7,802 nt of DNA from contig DJMH01000039.1 in assembly GCA_002435305.1 (NCBI GenBank), positions 1-7,802 on the forward strand. The letters run 5' to 3'. The stretch comes from Dehalococcoidia bacterium UBA6495. Its GTDB lineage: Bacteria; Chloroflexota; Dehalococcoidia; Lucifugimonadales; UBA826. Every line of letters starts with the position of its first letter. The stretch's first letter is position 1. A program made the translations under genes and the position numbers. Below are positions 1 through 6,507 of this stretch, piece by piece. Under the pieces are notes generated by a model. It made no database searches, had not been told where the DNA came from, and saw nothing but the letters and a program-made list of their open reading frames with translations.

Positions 1-833
1 AGCTTCGCGTTAGCTTCTTCAATGCTTAGAACACTTGTACCTTCCGTGTCTGAGCTTGGTAATGCTATTACAAATTTGTTTCCCTCTCTTTCTGCTTGTT
101 CTAATCGCATTATTTGTAGACCATTAGTTTGGAATCGTAGAGTTTCTGCCCCTTCAATATTCACTCCCAATCTTGCGGGGGGGGGAGGGTTGGAACCAAG
201 CTCTGCAGCGTTGATAGCGGTAACCATTGAAAGTTGAAGATTGGCGACTATTTCATCAAATTTAAGGGTCCCACTTTCAGTAAATTCAAAGACAATGGCT
301 TCATAATATTCACTTGTGTTTTCAGAATCTGGATCATCGTCGCTCTTCAGAGTCTTGTCTGCCGATACTCCGTCTGCACTGATGGAAATCACGTCTTCCG
401 TCAATATATTCGTTAGTGGTTTGGGGGGCACATCAGTTGTTCGGTGCTTAAATTCCAGTCTGGCTGTTTCTCCAATTAATGCTTTTGCTCTACCAGGATC
501 TCTTATTCCAGGTAACTGTATAAGTAATCTGTCTTCCCCCAGTATCTGGATGATCGGTTCACCGAGACCAGAGGCATTTACTCTGCGTTCAATAGTCCGT
601 GAAAGGGATTTCATTTGATCTTCGGTGATCCCTCCCGGCACTCCAGTTTCAGGGTTGATAGCTTGGTATATAAGATGACTCCCACCTTGTAAATCCAGAC
701 CAAGGGTGAGCCCTAGTAAATCATCAGAACCTCGTTCGAAATTATTTAAGCTCACTTTTTGGACACCCAAAATTGTTCCGCAAATTGCTATAATTATCAC
801 AATTGTTATAAGTATCCGAGCATTCCTACGCAA
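1..833 (-). CDS. secD: Protein translocase subunit SecD, N-terminal part (runs off left edge)
   Basis: SecD is a membrane subunit of the SecDF complex, which uses the proton-motive force to help pull exported proteins through SecYEG. A minus-strand frame opens at TTG 833-831 and stays open to base 1, giving 277 codons with no stop. Residues about 5-25 are one hydrophobic helix. The family motif LGLDLQGG lies at 44-51, RRVNASGLGEP at 83-93, and GEDRLLIQLPG at 99-109, followed by the typical ETARLEF stretch. A later FTESGTLKFDEI segment matches the FT..G..KF element of the family. The start is set by GGAGA five bases upstream of TTG; it overlaps the end of cca by 8 bases, so translation is probably coupled. 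Residues about 199-277 do not show the AIVLDG...SAP segment expected soon after that element, and they contain four prolines (216-219) encoded by a C9 tract. The C-terminal membrane bundle, and probably secF, lie outside the window. Family assignment is firm; the exact start is likely. Confidence 0.93.
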   Translation of the reverse strand, partial: MRRNARILITIVIIIAICGTILGVQKVSLNNFERGSDDLLGLTLGLDLQGGSHLIYQAINPETGVPGGITEDQMKSLSRTIERRVNASGLGEPIIQILGEDRLLIQLPGIRDPGRAKALIGETARLEFKHRTTDVPPKPLTNILTEDVISISADGVSADKTLKSDDDPDSENTSEYYEAIVFEFTESGTLKFDEIVANLQLSMVTAINAAELGSNPPPPARLGVNIEGAETLRFQTNGLQIMRLEQAEREGNKFVIALPSSDTEGTSVLSIEEANAK

Positions 834-2343
834 TATATTCTCCAGAATTAATTCGATGCCTTATTAGTTCTAGTGCTTCTTCCTTATTAGAAACTAACCC
901 TTCAAAACGAGCCTTTTCGGCATCCTCAATTAAGGTGCCAATGAAAGGCCCAGGATTAAGACACAACCCAACCATTATATCGTGTCCTGATAAAAGCTTA
1001 GCCCGGTTTGCATCTCTTTTATAAGAAGATTCACTTTTCGCTATGATATTTATTCTCCTGCAGTGATCAATCCATTCAGTCCGAGTTAGATTAGGACCCC
1101 TTGCGGCCATATAATCAGCTAGATTTAAATAAAGTATATCTATGGAAGCCCCTGAGGTGTCATTGTAGTATTTACGTATGGCTTTAGGGGTTGGGTCTTG
1201 ACCTTGATTGGATATTTGACTTGGTCTTAAATGGTTTGCTATTTGGTTGGCGACTAGTTCAATTCCTGAATTGCTAAATTTTAATCGTTTTAGTATCGAA
1301 CGGGCTATTTCCCCACCCAATTTATCGTGTCCCAAAAATCGCGTTTTACCATCAGGATCTACAGTCTTTGTTTTTGGTTTTCCCACGTCATGTAAAAGAC
1401 AGGCAAGTTTCAGGAAAGTGAATCTACTGTGGCTGTCGGCATAATTTTGGTCAAAATAAATTTGGTGGGCATCAGTGATTGGAATGTAATTTGGTGTGAA
1501 ATTTGGGTAAGGGCCAGCATTGATTTTTTTACCAGCCACTATATTTTCCGCTTGCCCTACTGTTTGCACCATATGTTCTAGAACCTTCCAATAATGGTTG
1601 GGGGTTTGTAAAGTCTCTCTAGAAGCTTCCAGTTCTGGGATGATGTTGGTTAAAATACCTAACTTATCCATTTTTGTTAAATTTCGGACAGATTTCTGCA
1701 AAGAAAGAAGTTTTAAAAATTCGTCTCTGATGCGTTCTGAGGATACCTTGGAAATAAGAAAGCTGCTTTTCTTAATTTGAGTTTCTGTAAAATCATCAAT
1801 GTTCAAATCATATTGAGCTGTTAGCCTGGCACCCCGTAAAAGCCTTAGGGGATCCTCTTTGAATACTTGGTCACTTGTTATTCTCAACGAACTATTGAGA
1901 AGGTCTTCAATACCTCTATGCTCATCGATGATTTTCGATATTTCAAATTGTGGAATACCAAAATTGAAATCGACGTGATTTACATCTAATGCTAGTGAAT
2001 TAATAGTGAAATCGCGTTTTGCAATATCGGAGGATATACCGTTTTGAGCCGAGGCTATATCGATTTGTATTTCGTTTCCTAAAACATTTGCAAGCACTCT
2101 GCAAATGTTTCTGGATTTATCTAGCTGAAAACTTTTGCCATTCATAATATTGGCTACTTTTTTGGCTACATCCATAGCGCTCGCAACCACGGCTATATCC
2201 ACATCTGGGTTGGGTGTGCCAAGAATTGAATCCCTTAATACACCCCCAACCAAGTAAGATTTCACAGGGATTTGACTTATTGCTTCGGCAATGTGACTGA
2301 CCTGTGAAGGCAATCGATAATAACCGGCTGTTGGGGGTTTCAT
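826..2343 (-). CDS. cca: CCA tRNA nucleotidyltransferase with HD domain
   Basis: This enzyme adds or repairs the 3'-terminal CCA of tRNAs from CTP and ATP in the cytoplasm. The 505-residue protein has the class II nucleotidyltransferase head: LVGGVLRD at 31-38, the metal-binding DVD at 47-49, KRDFTINS at 109-116, and EDPLRLLRGAR at 163-173, the last covering the EDxxR base-recognition motif. The C-terminal half is an HD phosphohydrolase domain: H257 in LEHM, H318-D319 in LLHDVGKPK, a further GHDKLG at 338-343, and a candidate last metal ligand D410 in NLAD. Bacterial CCA enzymes with this long HD form often have 2'-phosphatase or phosphodiesterase activity as well. The ATG start is 10 bases after the def stop and has no obvious Shine-Dalgarno sequence, so coupling to def translation is likely. 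Sequence alone cannot separate a full CCA-adding enzyme from an A-adding or C-adding partner, or from poly(A) polymerase I. The single-enzyme CCA role is the default reading. Confidence 0.92.
   Translation of the reverse strand: MKPPTAGYYRLPSQVSHIAEAISQIPVKSYLVGGVLRDSILGTPNPDVDIAVVASAMDVAKKVANIMNGKSFQLDKSRNICRVLANVLGNEIQIDIASAQNGISSDIAKRDFTINSLALDVNHVDFNFGIPQFEISKIIDEHRGIEDLLNSSLRITSDQVFKEDPLRLLRGARLTAQYDLNIDDFTETQIKKSSFLISKVSSERIRDEFLKLLSLQKSVRNLTKMDKLGILTNIIPELEASRETLQTPNHYWKVLEHMVQTVGQAENIVAGKKINAGPYPNFTPNYIPITDAHQIYFDQNYADSHSRFTFLKLACLLHDVGKPKTKTVDPDGKTRFLGHDKLGGEIARSILKRLKFSNSGIELVANQIANHLRPSQISNQGQDPTPKAIRKYYNDTSGASIDILYLNLADYMAARGPNLTRTEWIDHCRRINIIAKSESSYKRDANRAKLLSGHDIMVGLCLNPGPFIGTLIEDAEKARFEGLVSNKEEALELIRHRINSGEYIA
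839..843 (-). promoter_or_regulatory. Ribosome binding site deciding the secD TTG start
   Basis: GGAGA on the minus strand lies inside the last codons of cca, five bases before TTG 833-831. No ATG suits the conserved N-terminal helix, so this site supports the TTG start and translational coupling with cca. Confidence 0.6.
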
Positions 2344-2353
2344 CGTAAATAGT

Positions 2354-2893
2354 CTAATCTATTTGGATAGAAGCTGGGCTTTCCGTAGTCTCGACACTCT
2401 GTTCATCGAACTCTTCGTCCTCTTGGGTGACGCTATACAACTGTTGATGTTCTGCTAGGTGGTCTGTATATAAAATGCCATTGAGGTGATCTATCTCATG
2501 TTCAAGAACTTGTGATAGTAGATTTTCCGCTTCAAATTTAACTATTTGGTCCGTGTGGTCCAAACCCTGAAATTTTATCCACATTGAACGATTGACGATC
2601 CCTCTATAACCAGGAAGGCTGAGGCATCCTTCTTCCACTTCCCTTGAACCCGATGTTTTTATTATCTCTGGATTGAAATATATTCTTGACTCTTCTTCGT
2701 CAGGCATCTGCAATACTATGATTCTCCAGAGTTCTCCGACCTGATTTGCTGCGAGCCCTATACCGCCGGCTTCCCTCATAGTGTCGACCATGTTATAGGC
2801 AAGGTTAAGTTCTTTTTTTGTTATCGACCTTACCCTTTTTGCTTTTTTTCTTAGTATCGGGTGAGGAATCTCAAGTATCGGTAATAATGACAA
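2354..2893 (-). CDS. def: Peptide deformylase
   Basis: This enzyme removes the formyl group from the N-terminal methionine of new proteins, using one active-site metal (usually iron). All three family motifs are present: GGIGLAANQ (the GxGxAAxQ motif), EEGCLSLPG (EGCLS, with the metal-binding Cys) and LEHEIDHLNG (HExxH, with two metal His and the catalytic Glu). The start is placed at TTG 2893-2891, giving 179 residues that begin MSLLPILEIPHPILRKKAKRV-like, as deformylases usually do. GGAGA (2905-2901) sits seven bases upstream. An in-frame TTG at 2920 would add nine residues but has no ribosome site, and a stop lies just above it. The C-terminus carries an acidic tail (QEDEEFDEQ...) beyond the catalytic core. 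The gene lies 75 bases after the protease gene and 10 bases before cca, in the same direction. Confidence 0.95.
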   Translation of the reverse strand: MSLLPILEIPHPILRKKAKRVRSITKKELNLAYNMVDTMREAGGIGLAANQVGELWRIIVLQMPDEEESRIYFNPEIIKTSGSREVEEGCLSLPGYRGIVNRSMWIKFQGLDHTDQIVKFEAENLLSQVLEHEIDHLNGILYTDHLAEHQQLYSVTQEDEEFDEQSVETTESPASIQID

Positions 2894-2900
2894 GAATTTT

Positions 2901-2905
2901 TCTCC
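2901..2905 (-). promoter_or_regulatory. Ribosome binding site deciding the def start
   Basis: GGAGA on the minus strand, seven bases before TTG 2893-2891. It favours the shorter 179-residue deformylase over a start at TTG 2920, which has no such site. Confidence 0.6.
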
Positions 2906-2968
2906 AACTCTCTGATTCAATTCATAGATGGTGTTTGATTAGTTAGGACACTTATATTAAATCAAAAC

Positions 2969-4234
2969 TTATTTCCTGTCCCAATAGCCTTCCTCATATT
3001 CATCTGATCTCAAATGGTCGTCAGAATCGTGGCCGTTCGCCTTATATCTCAGCCACCCTATTCCGGAAAACAAAAGACCTATCAAAAAAGCTACTGATAA
3101 TATTAGCGAAGTTCCGAAACTACCGATGTCAACATTTAGTCTATTTTCGAACCGGCTCGAGACGCTATCTAACCAATCGGATTGAATTTTTTGTAAATTT
3201 ACCTCGTATGTTAAGAAAATCGCATCTTCCACTGATTTACCTGAATCTATATTGATAATTAGCTGCTTTATTTTGTTTTCGCCGTATTCAGAAAACAAGT
3301 AGGCTACAAAAGATTCAGAAATTAAATAAAAAAGTCTAACCTCAGAAGGCTTTCCTGGGACGGTATCCATATTGCGAATATCAAAGAGTTGGCCAGATGA
3401 ATATGCTTGCAGTATTTTCCCCGTTGTCTGGTGGTTGTTCTCAAAATACATAGCAATACCTTCATTAAGCCAAGCCGGTAGTCTTGTTGCTGGCGAATGC
3501 AATGATTGATCGATAATTAGATGGGTACTTTCATGGACTATTCCATCTCTAGACAAACCAGTAATAAGGAAAGTGTTGTAATCTGAGAAAGCAAACCCAC
3601 CGTAAAGTTCTTCCTTACTTGCTGTGGCACTTATTTTTGGAAACGCTTCATTGGCTTCCTGTCGATTATTTAAAATAACTCCTGTGATCGGAAGGCGATT
3701 AGGTATATTTAATAATTTCGTTAAATGTAAATTCGATTCATTCACATCTTGAATTAAAGAGTTGATATCGTCTTCATTTCGGTCATGCCAAATTAAAGTC
3801 AAGTGTTTTGATTTAGTAGATTTCCAATTGATTGATGGGTCCAGGTAGTGGAATTTGATTTGGGGAGACTGATATTCTTTGCCTTGGACTGAAGTCAACT
3901 CAAAAAAATATGTGATTTGCGTCCCCGGTGGAATGTAATTGGACCCACTGGTTTCTAAGGTGACTTCTGACTGTATTTCGCCCTTTGAGACGGGGTCAGC
4001 ATATTTATAAGACAAAATTTTCGAGCTATTGTAGGAATATTTTAATCGAACCTCTAAGAGATCTTCATCAGAAAAACCAGATAGATAAAACTGCACGGTA
4101 TTGGGATAATCTATTTGGTGGTAGATGCTGGGTCCAATAAACCATTCATCAGGTGTCGAGGCAAACAGTGTGGTTTGACTGAACCAAAAGAAGCAACACA
4201 AACCCACCAGAAATACACAAGTGATTAATCTCAA
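2969..4234 (-). CDS. Exported, membrane-anchored gluzincin metalloprotease (peptidase MA-like)
   Basis: This is a predicted zinc-dependent protease acting outside the cytoplasmic membrane; its substrate is unknown. Residues 1-26 form a hydrophobic signal sequence with likely cleavage around FAS/TP. Residues about 27-132 look like a beta-rich N-terminal domain. The catalytic part holds HESTH at 234-238 and, 19 residues on, Glu258 in PAWLNEGIAMYFE. This is the HExxH...E zinc signature of gluzincins and of the peptidase MA-like family. Residues about 376-395 are a hydrophobic helix, followed by a charged tail rich in Asp, Glu and Arg, so the protein is probably tethered by its C-terminus. The start is TTG, with AGGGA just upstream and no Met among the first residues; npdG ends 35 bases upstream. 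Zinc ligands are all present, so activity is likely. Family placement is good and the biological role is not known. Confidence 0.8.
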   Translation of the reverse strand: MRLITCVFLVGLCCFFWFSQTTLFASTPDEWFIGPSIYHQIDYPNTVQFYLSGFSDEDLLEVRLKYSYNSSKILSYKYADPVSKGEIQSEVTLETSGSNYIPPGTQITYFFELTSVQGKEYQSPQIKFHYLDPSINWKSTKSKHLTLIWHDRNEDDINSLIQDVNESNLHLTKLLNIPNRLPITGVILNNRQEANEAFPKISATASKEELYGGFAFSDYNTFLITGLSRDGIVHESTHLIIDQSLHSPATRLPAWLNEGIAMYFENNHQTTGKILQAYSSGQLFDIRNMDTVPGKPSEVRLFYLISESFVAYLFSEYGENKIKQLIINIDSGKSVEDAIFLTYEVNLQKIQSDWLDSVSSRFENRLNVDIGSFGTSLILSVAFLIGLLFSGIGWLRYKANGHDSDDHLRSDEYEEGYWDRK

Positions 4235-4269
4235 AAAATCCCTGGTGGTTTTAACGAAATCTTTTACTC

Positions 4270-4923
4270 CTATATACCAACAATTTTTATAGAAGAATGA
4301 GCATTATAAATTTTATTTATATTTATTAATAATGCGGTTAGCTGTTCTACGTATCTAGCGTTTTGCAGGTTGCCGCCATCTATGCTTCTAACACCCGGAA
4401 TACGTTCTCCAAGTAGCATGACTTGTTCTTTTGCTGACTGATCGTTAGAACATACGATAACGTCGCATTCCAGATCTTGGGAAGGTATTAGAAGATCCTC
4501 AGCACTTGCATTTTGGAAAGCCCCTACGACCAAGGAGTCAGGCAATAATAGCTGAGCTTGCTCTGCTGCTGATCCTTCTTCTACGGTTATTGCCGAAACA
4601 GATCCTTTTTTAAATGACAACGGTGCCACTACATCCACTACAATTTTTCCCTTCAGGTCATGTTTCAAGTTTTCCAATGTAGCTTTGTGACCAGCATAGG
4701 GAGTACATATAACTGATATATCTGAAACGATTGCGGCTTCCTTATTGGTGCCACCTGCTACCATGTCACTGCTGATTTCCGTAAATTGTGAACGAATTTC
4801 CTCTGCAGCCTCGGCACCTCTTTGTTTCTCCCTTGATCCTATGAAAACACTGAGTCCACTTATGGCGAACCGTAATGCCAGACCCTTGCCCTCTGGTCCC
4901 GTTCCTCCTATAAATCCTAGCAT
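4270..4923 (-). CDS. npdG: NADPH-dependent F420 reductase (F420H2:NADP oxidoreductase)
   Basis: This cytoplasmic enzyme moves hydride between NADP(H) and coenzyme F420, supplying reduced F420 for F420-dependent enzymes or returning electrons to NADP. The 217-residue protein has the usual length. The N-terminal Rossmann motif reads GGTGPEGKGLA (6-16), the family's variant of the dinucleotide loop. It is followed by GSRE (29-32), where Ser30 and Arg31 are the expected contacts for the 2'-phosphate of NADP. VVDVVAPL, VVGAFQNASAEDLL and the C-terminal GGNLQNARYVEQLTALL stretch are characteristic of this family and separate it from other Rossmann proteins. An in-frame TAG directly precedes the ATG, fixing the start; AAGGA and GGTGG upstream can serve as ribosome sites. 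It lies 51 bases after the unknown small gene and 35 bases before the protease gene. Its presence implies that the organism makes or imports F420. Confidence 0.92.
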   Translation of the reverse strand: MLGFIGGTGPEGKGLALRFAISGLSVFIGSREKQRGAEAAEEIRSQFTEISSDMVAGGTNKEAAIVSDISVICTPYAGHKATLENLKHDLKGKIVVDVVAPLSFKKGSVSAITVEEGSAAEQAQLLLPDSLVVGAFQNASAEDLLIPSQDLECDVIVCSNDQSAKEQVMLLGERIPGVRSIDGGNLQNARYVEQLTALLININKIYNAHSSIKIVGI

Positions 4924-4974
4924 CTAGCCACCGGTCCTTACGAAATTTATCGGAATGGTTAACATTTTTGAGGT

Positions 4975-5421
4975 TTATAGTTGTTCGGGTTTGGACCATA
5001 TTGTTTTGTAGGATGGTCCATTTACTGCGTCCGCAAGCTCGCTGTGTTCTAGATTTCGGAGTTTTTCTAAGATCTCATCGGCGGAGACTCTTGGATCAAT
5101 GAAGCTTGCCTCTTCTAATTTCTTAATAACGACGCTCCAAATTCCACTATCGATCAATGTTTCTAAATATCGTACCCATGGGATGAGAACCATTTTTTCA
5201 GGATCGTTAAATCCTGGCCTTAGTTGTTCCATGCTTCGAATCCTTTCCCTTGGGCTTCTAACCATTTCCGTCAAGATTAGGGCAGGACCGTCGGTTTCAT
5301 TGGAACGTATATCGATCAGGACAGTTTTCCCGAAGTATGGAAAAAAAAGTGATACTACATCAGCCTCTAAAAGGGTGTTTTTAATTTCCTCGATATCGTC
5401 TTGAAAATTATTTCCATTCAC
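4975..5421 (-). CDS. Conserved-looking hypothetical protein between etfA and npdG
   Basis: I do not recognise this 148-residue protein. It has no signal peptide and no clear membrane helix, so it is probably cytoplasmic. Residues 8-40 alternate helix-like and strand-like stretches (FFPYFGKTVLIDIRS). The centre has GPALILTEMV followed by a basic cluster SPRERIRSMEQLRPGF (56-71) and then MVLIPWVRYLETLIDSGIW. The C-terminal third (about 97-135) looks helical with many charged residues. The frame is clean and begins at GTG 5421-5419, since a TAA lies six codons upstream and no other early start codon exists; no good ribosome site precedes it. It sits in the same direction as its neighbours, 58 bases after etfA and 51 bases before npdG. 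That suggests a role linked to flavin or F420 redox chemistry, but this is inference from position only. Confidence 0.75.
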   Translation of the reverse strand: MNGNNFQDDIEEIKNTLLEADVVSLFFPYFGKTVLIDIRSNETDGPALILTEMVRSPRERIRSMEQLRPGFNDPEKMVLIPWVRYLETLIDSGIWSVVIKKLEEASFIDPRVSADEILEKLRNLEHSELADAVNGPSYKTIWSKPEQL

Positions 5422-5453
5422 AAGTTTTTGCCATGTTTAAGATCCCAATAATT

Positions 5454-5469
5454 CAATTAGGCCTAATTG
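5454..5469. repeat. Perfect 16-bp palindrome between etfA and the unknown gene
   Basis: CAATTAGGCCTAATTG equals its own reverse complement. It lies in the 58-base gap between the etfA stop and the GTG of the next gene. It could be a binding site for a dimeric regulator, or a small hairpin (six-pair stem, GGCC loop) in the mRNA. No T-tract follows on the minus strand, so it does not look like a standard terminator. Confidence 0.4.
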
Positions 5470-5479
5470 TCAATTGTTG

Positions 5480-6469
5480 CTAAGACTCAAGTAATTCTCT
5501 TGCTGTTTCAGTGAAGGCCGGCAATACTTTTTCCCAATCGCCTACCACCCCAAAGCTCGCTTCTTTAAAAATATTGGCATCGCCGTCTTTATTTATTGCC
5601 ACTATATTTTTGGATGAGGAGCAACCAGCCATATGCTGACTAGCGCCAGATATGCCGACTGTTATGTAAACGTCAGGTGTGACCGTTTTCCCCGTTAAAC
5701 CAATTTGGTAAGAGTGATCCAACCAACCGGCATCGCATACCGCTCTGGACGCCCCGACAGCCCCGTTGAAAACTTTCGCTAATTCCTCAAGTTGCGAGAA
5801 CGGCTCTGGACCACCTAGCCCACGTCCCATTCCTATTATCACTGCTGCATCTTCAAGTCGAACCCCTTCAGATTCCTCTTTGACTGTTTCGACCAATTTA
5901 GATTTAATATCAGACTCATCAAGCGATATTTCAAACTCAATAACCTCTCCGCTCCTTGAAGAGTCAGGTTCCGCTGCTTCGAATGCTTTCAATCTCATAA
6001 TGACGACCTGAGGGTCCTTATCTGCAAAAGTAAACTTAGCCATGGCATTTCCACCATAGACCGGTCTGGTGGCTGTGACTCTTCCGGAATCACCGTCTAC
6101 AGAAATATCTATGCAGTCTTGAGCGATTCCGGACCCGAGCCTATATGCCAATCTTGGCCCTACGGCCCGTCCAATAGGTGTTTTAGAGGTGAGAACCACT
6201 GTAGGTTCAGCGGAAATGCAAATTTTATGTAGAGCTGCCAAGTAGGCATCTGCCACGCCTTCCTGAATAGCATCATCGTTGGCTAGGTATACCTTGTCAG
6301 CACCCAATGAGATCGCTTGAGAAGCTAAATCTTGATTGCCTCCGATTAAAGTTGCAGAGACGACGTTTCCTGAATCAGCCGCTATTTTCTTTCCGGCTGA
6401 TATCAGTTCGCCGGCCGTTGAGTGTAGGCCGTCACCATCTATTTCGGCAAATATGATTATTTCTGACAT
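5480..6469 (-). CDS. etfA: Electron transfer flavoprotein subunit alpha
   Basis: The alpha (FixB-type) subunit binds the redox-active FAD of the ETF heterodimer, which takes electrons from acyl-CoA and other flavin dehydrogenases and passes them on. The 329-residue protein has the family layout: an N-terminal domain with GRAVGPRLAYRLG (100-112) and RPVYGGNAMA (135-144), then the C-terminal FAD-binding domain. That domain shows GRGLGG (215-220), GASRAVCDAGW (239-249), TGKTVTPDVYI (259-269), GISGASQHMAG (272-282) and AINKD (291-295). The usual QTGK reads LTGK here (258-261), a variation also seen in other ETF groups. GGAG eight bases before the ATG is a good ribosome site. It begins 38 bases after etfB, so the two are surely co-transcribed. 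The electron donors and acceptor are not visible in the window. The symbol fixB would be an equally fair name. Confidence 0.95.
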   Translation of the reverse strand: MSEIIIFAEIDGDGLHSTAGELISAGKKIAADSGNVVSATLIGGNQDLASQAISLGADKVYLANDDAIQEGVADAYLAALHKICISAEPTVVLTSKTPIGRAVGPRLAYRLGSGIAQDCIDISVDGDSGRVTATRPVYGGNAMAKFTFADKDPQVVIMRLKAFEAAEPDSSRSGEVIEFEISLDESDIKSKLVETVKEESEGVRLEDAAVIIGMGRGLGGPEPFSQLEELAKVFNGAVGASRAVCDAGWLDHSYQIGLTGKTVTPDVYITVGISGASQHMAGCSSSKNIVAINKDGDANIFKEASFGVVGDWEKVLPAFTETARELLES

Positions 6470-6507
6470 TATATGAACTCCGTGTCAATTATGAAAAATC
6501 CTGATAG

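Noticed and set aside
22..618. Three plus-strand frames over the left edge
   Set aside because: They are antisense to secD, whose minus-strand translation carries conserved SecD motifs throughout this stretch.
1247..1780. Plus-strand frames inside cca
   Set aside because: They are antisense shadows of the HD-domain half of cca, without ribosome sites or recognisable motifs.
4766..4999. 77-codon minus-strand frame across the npdG start
   Set aside because: It overlaps npdG in another frame, and npdG has unambiguous family motifs over the same bases.
5099..5404. 101-codon plus-strand frame opposite the unknown small gene
   Set aside because: It is a Ser-rich antisense translation with no ribosome site. 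The minus-strand frame fits the operon direction and spacing better, although neither has a known family.
5454..5469. Transcription terminator after etfA
   Set aside because: The palindrome could form a short hairpin, but it is AT-rich at the stem base and no T-tract follows on the minus strand.
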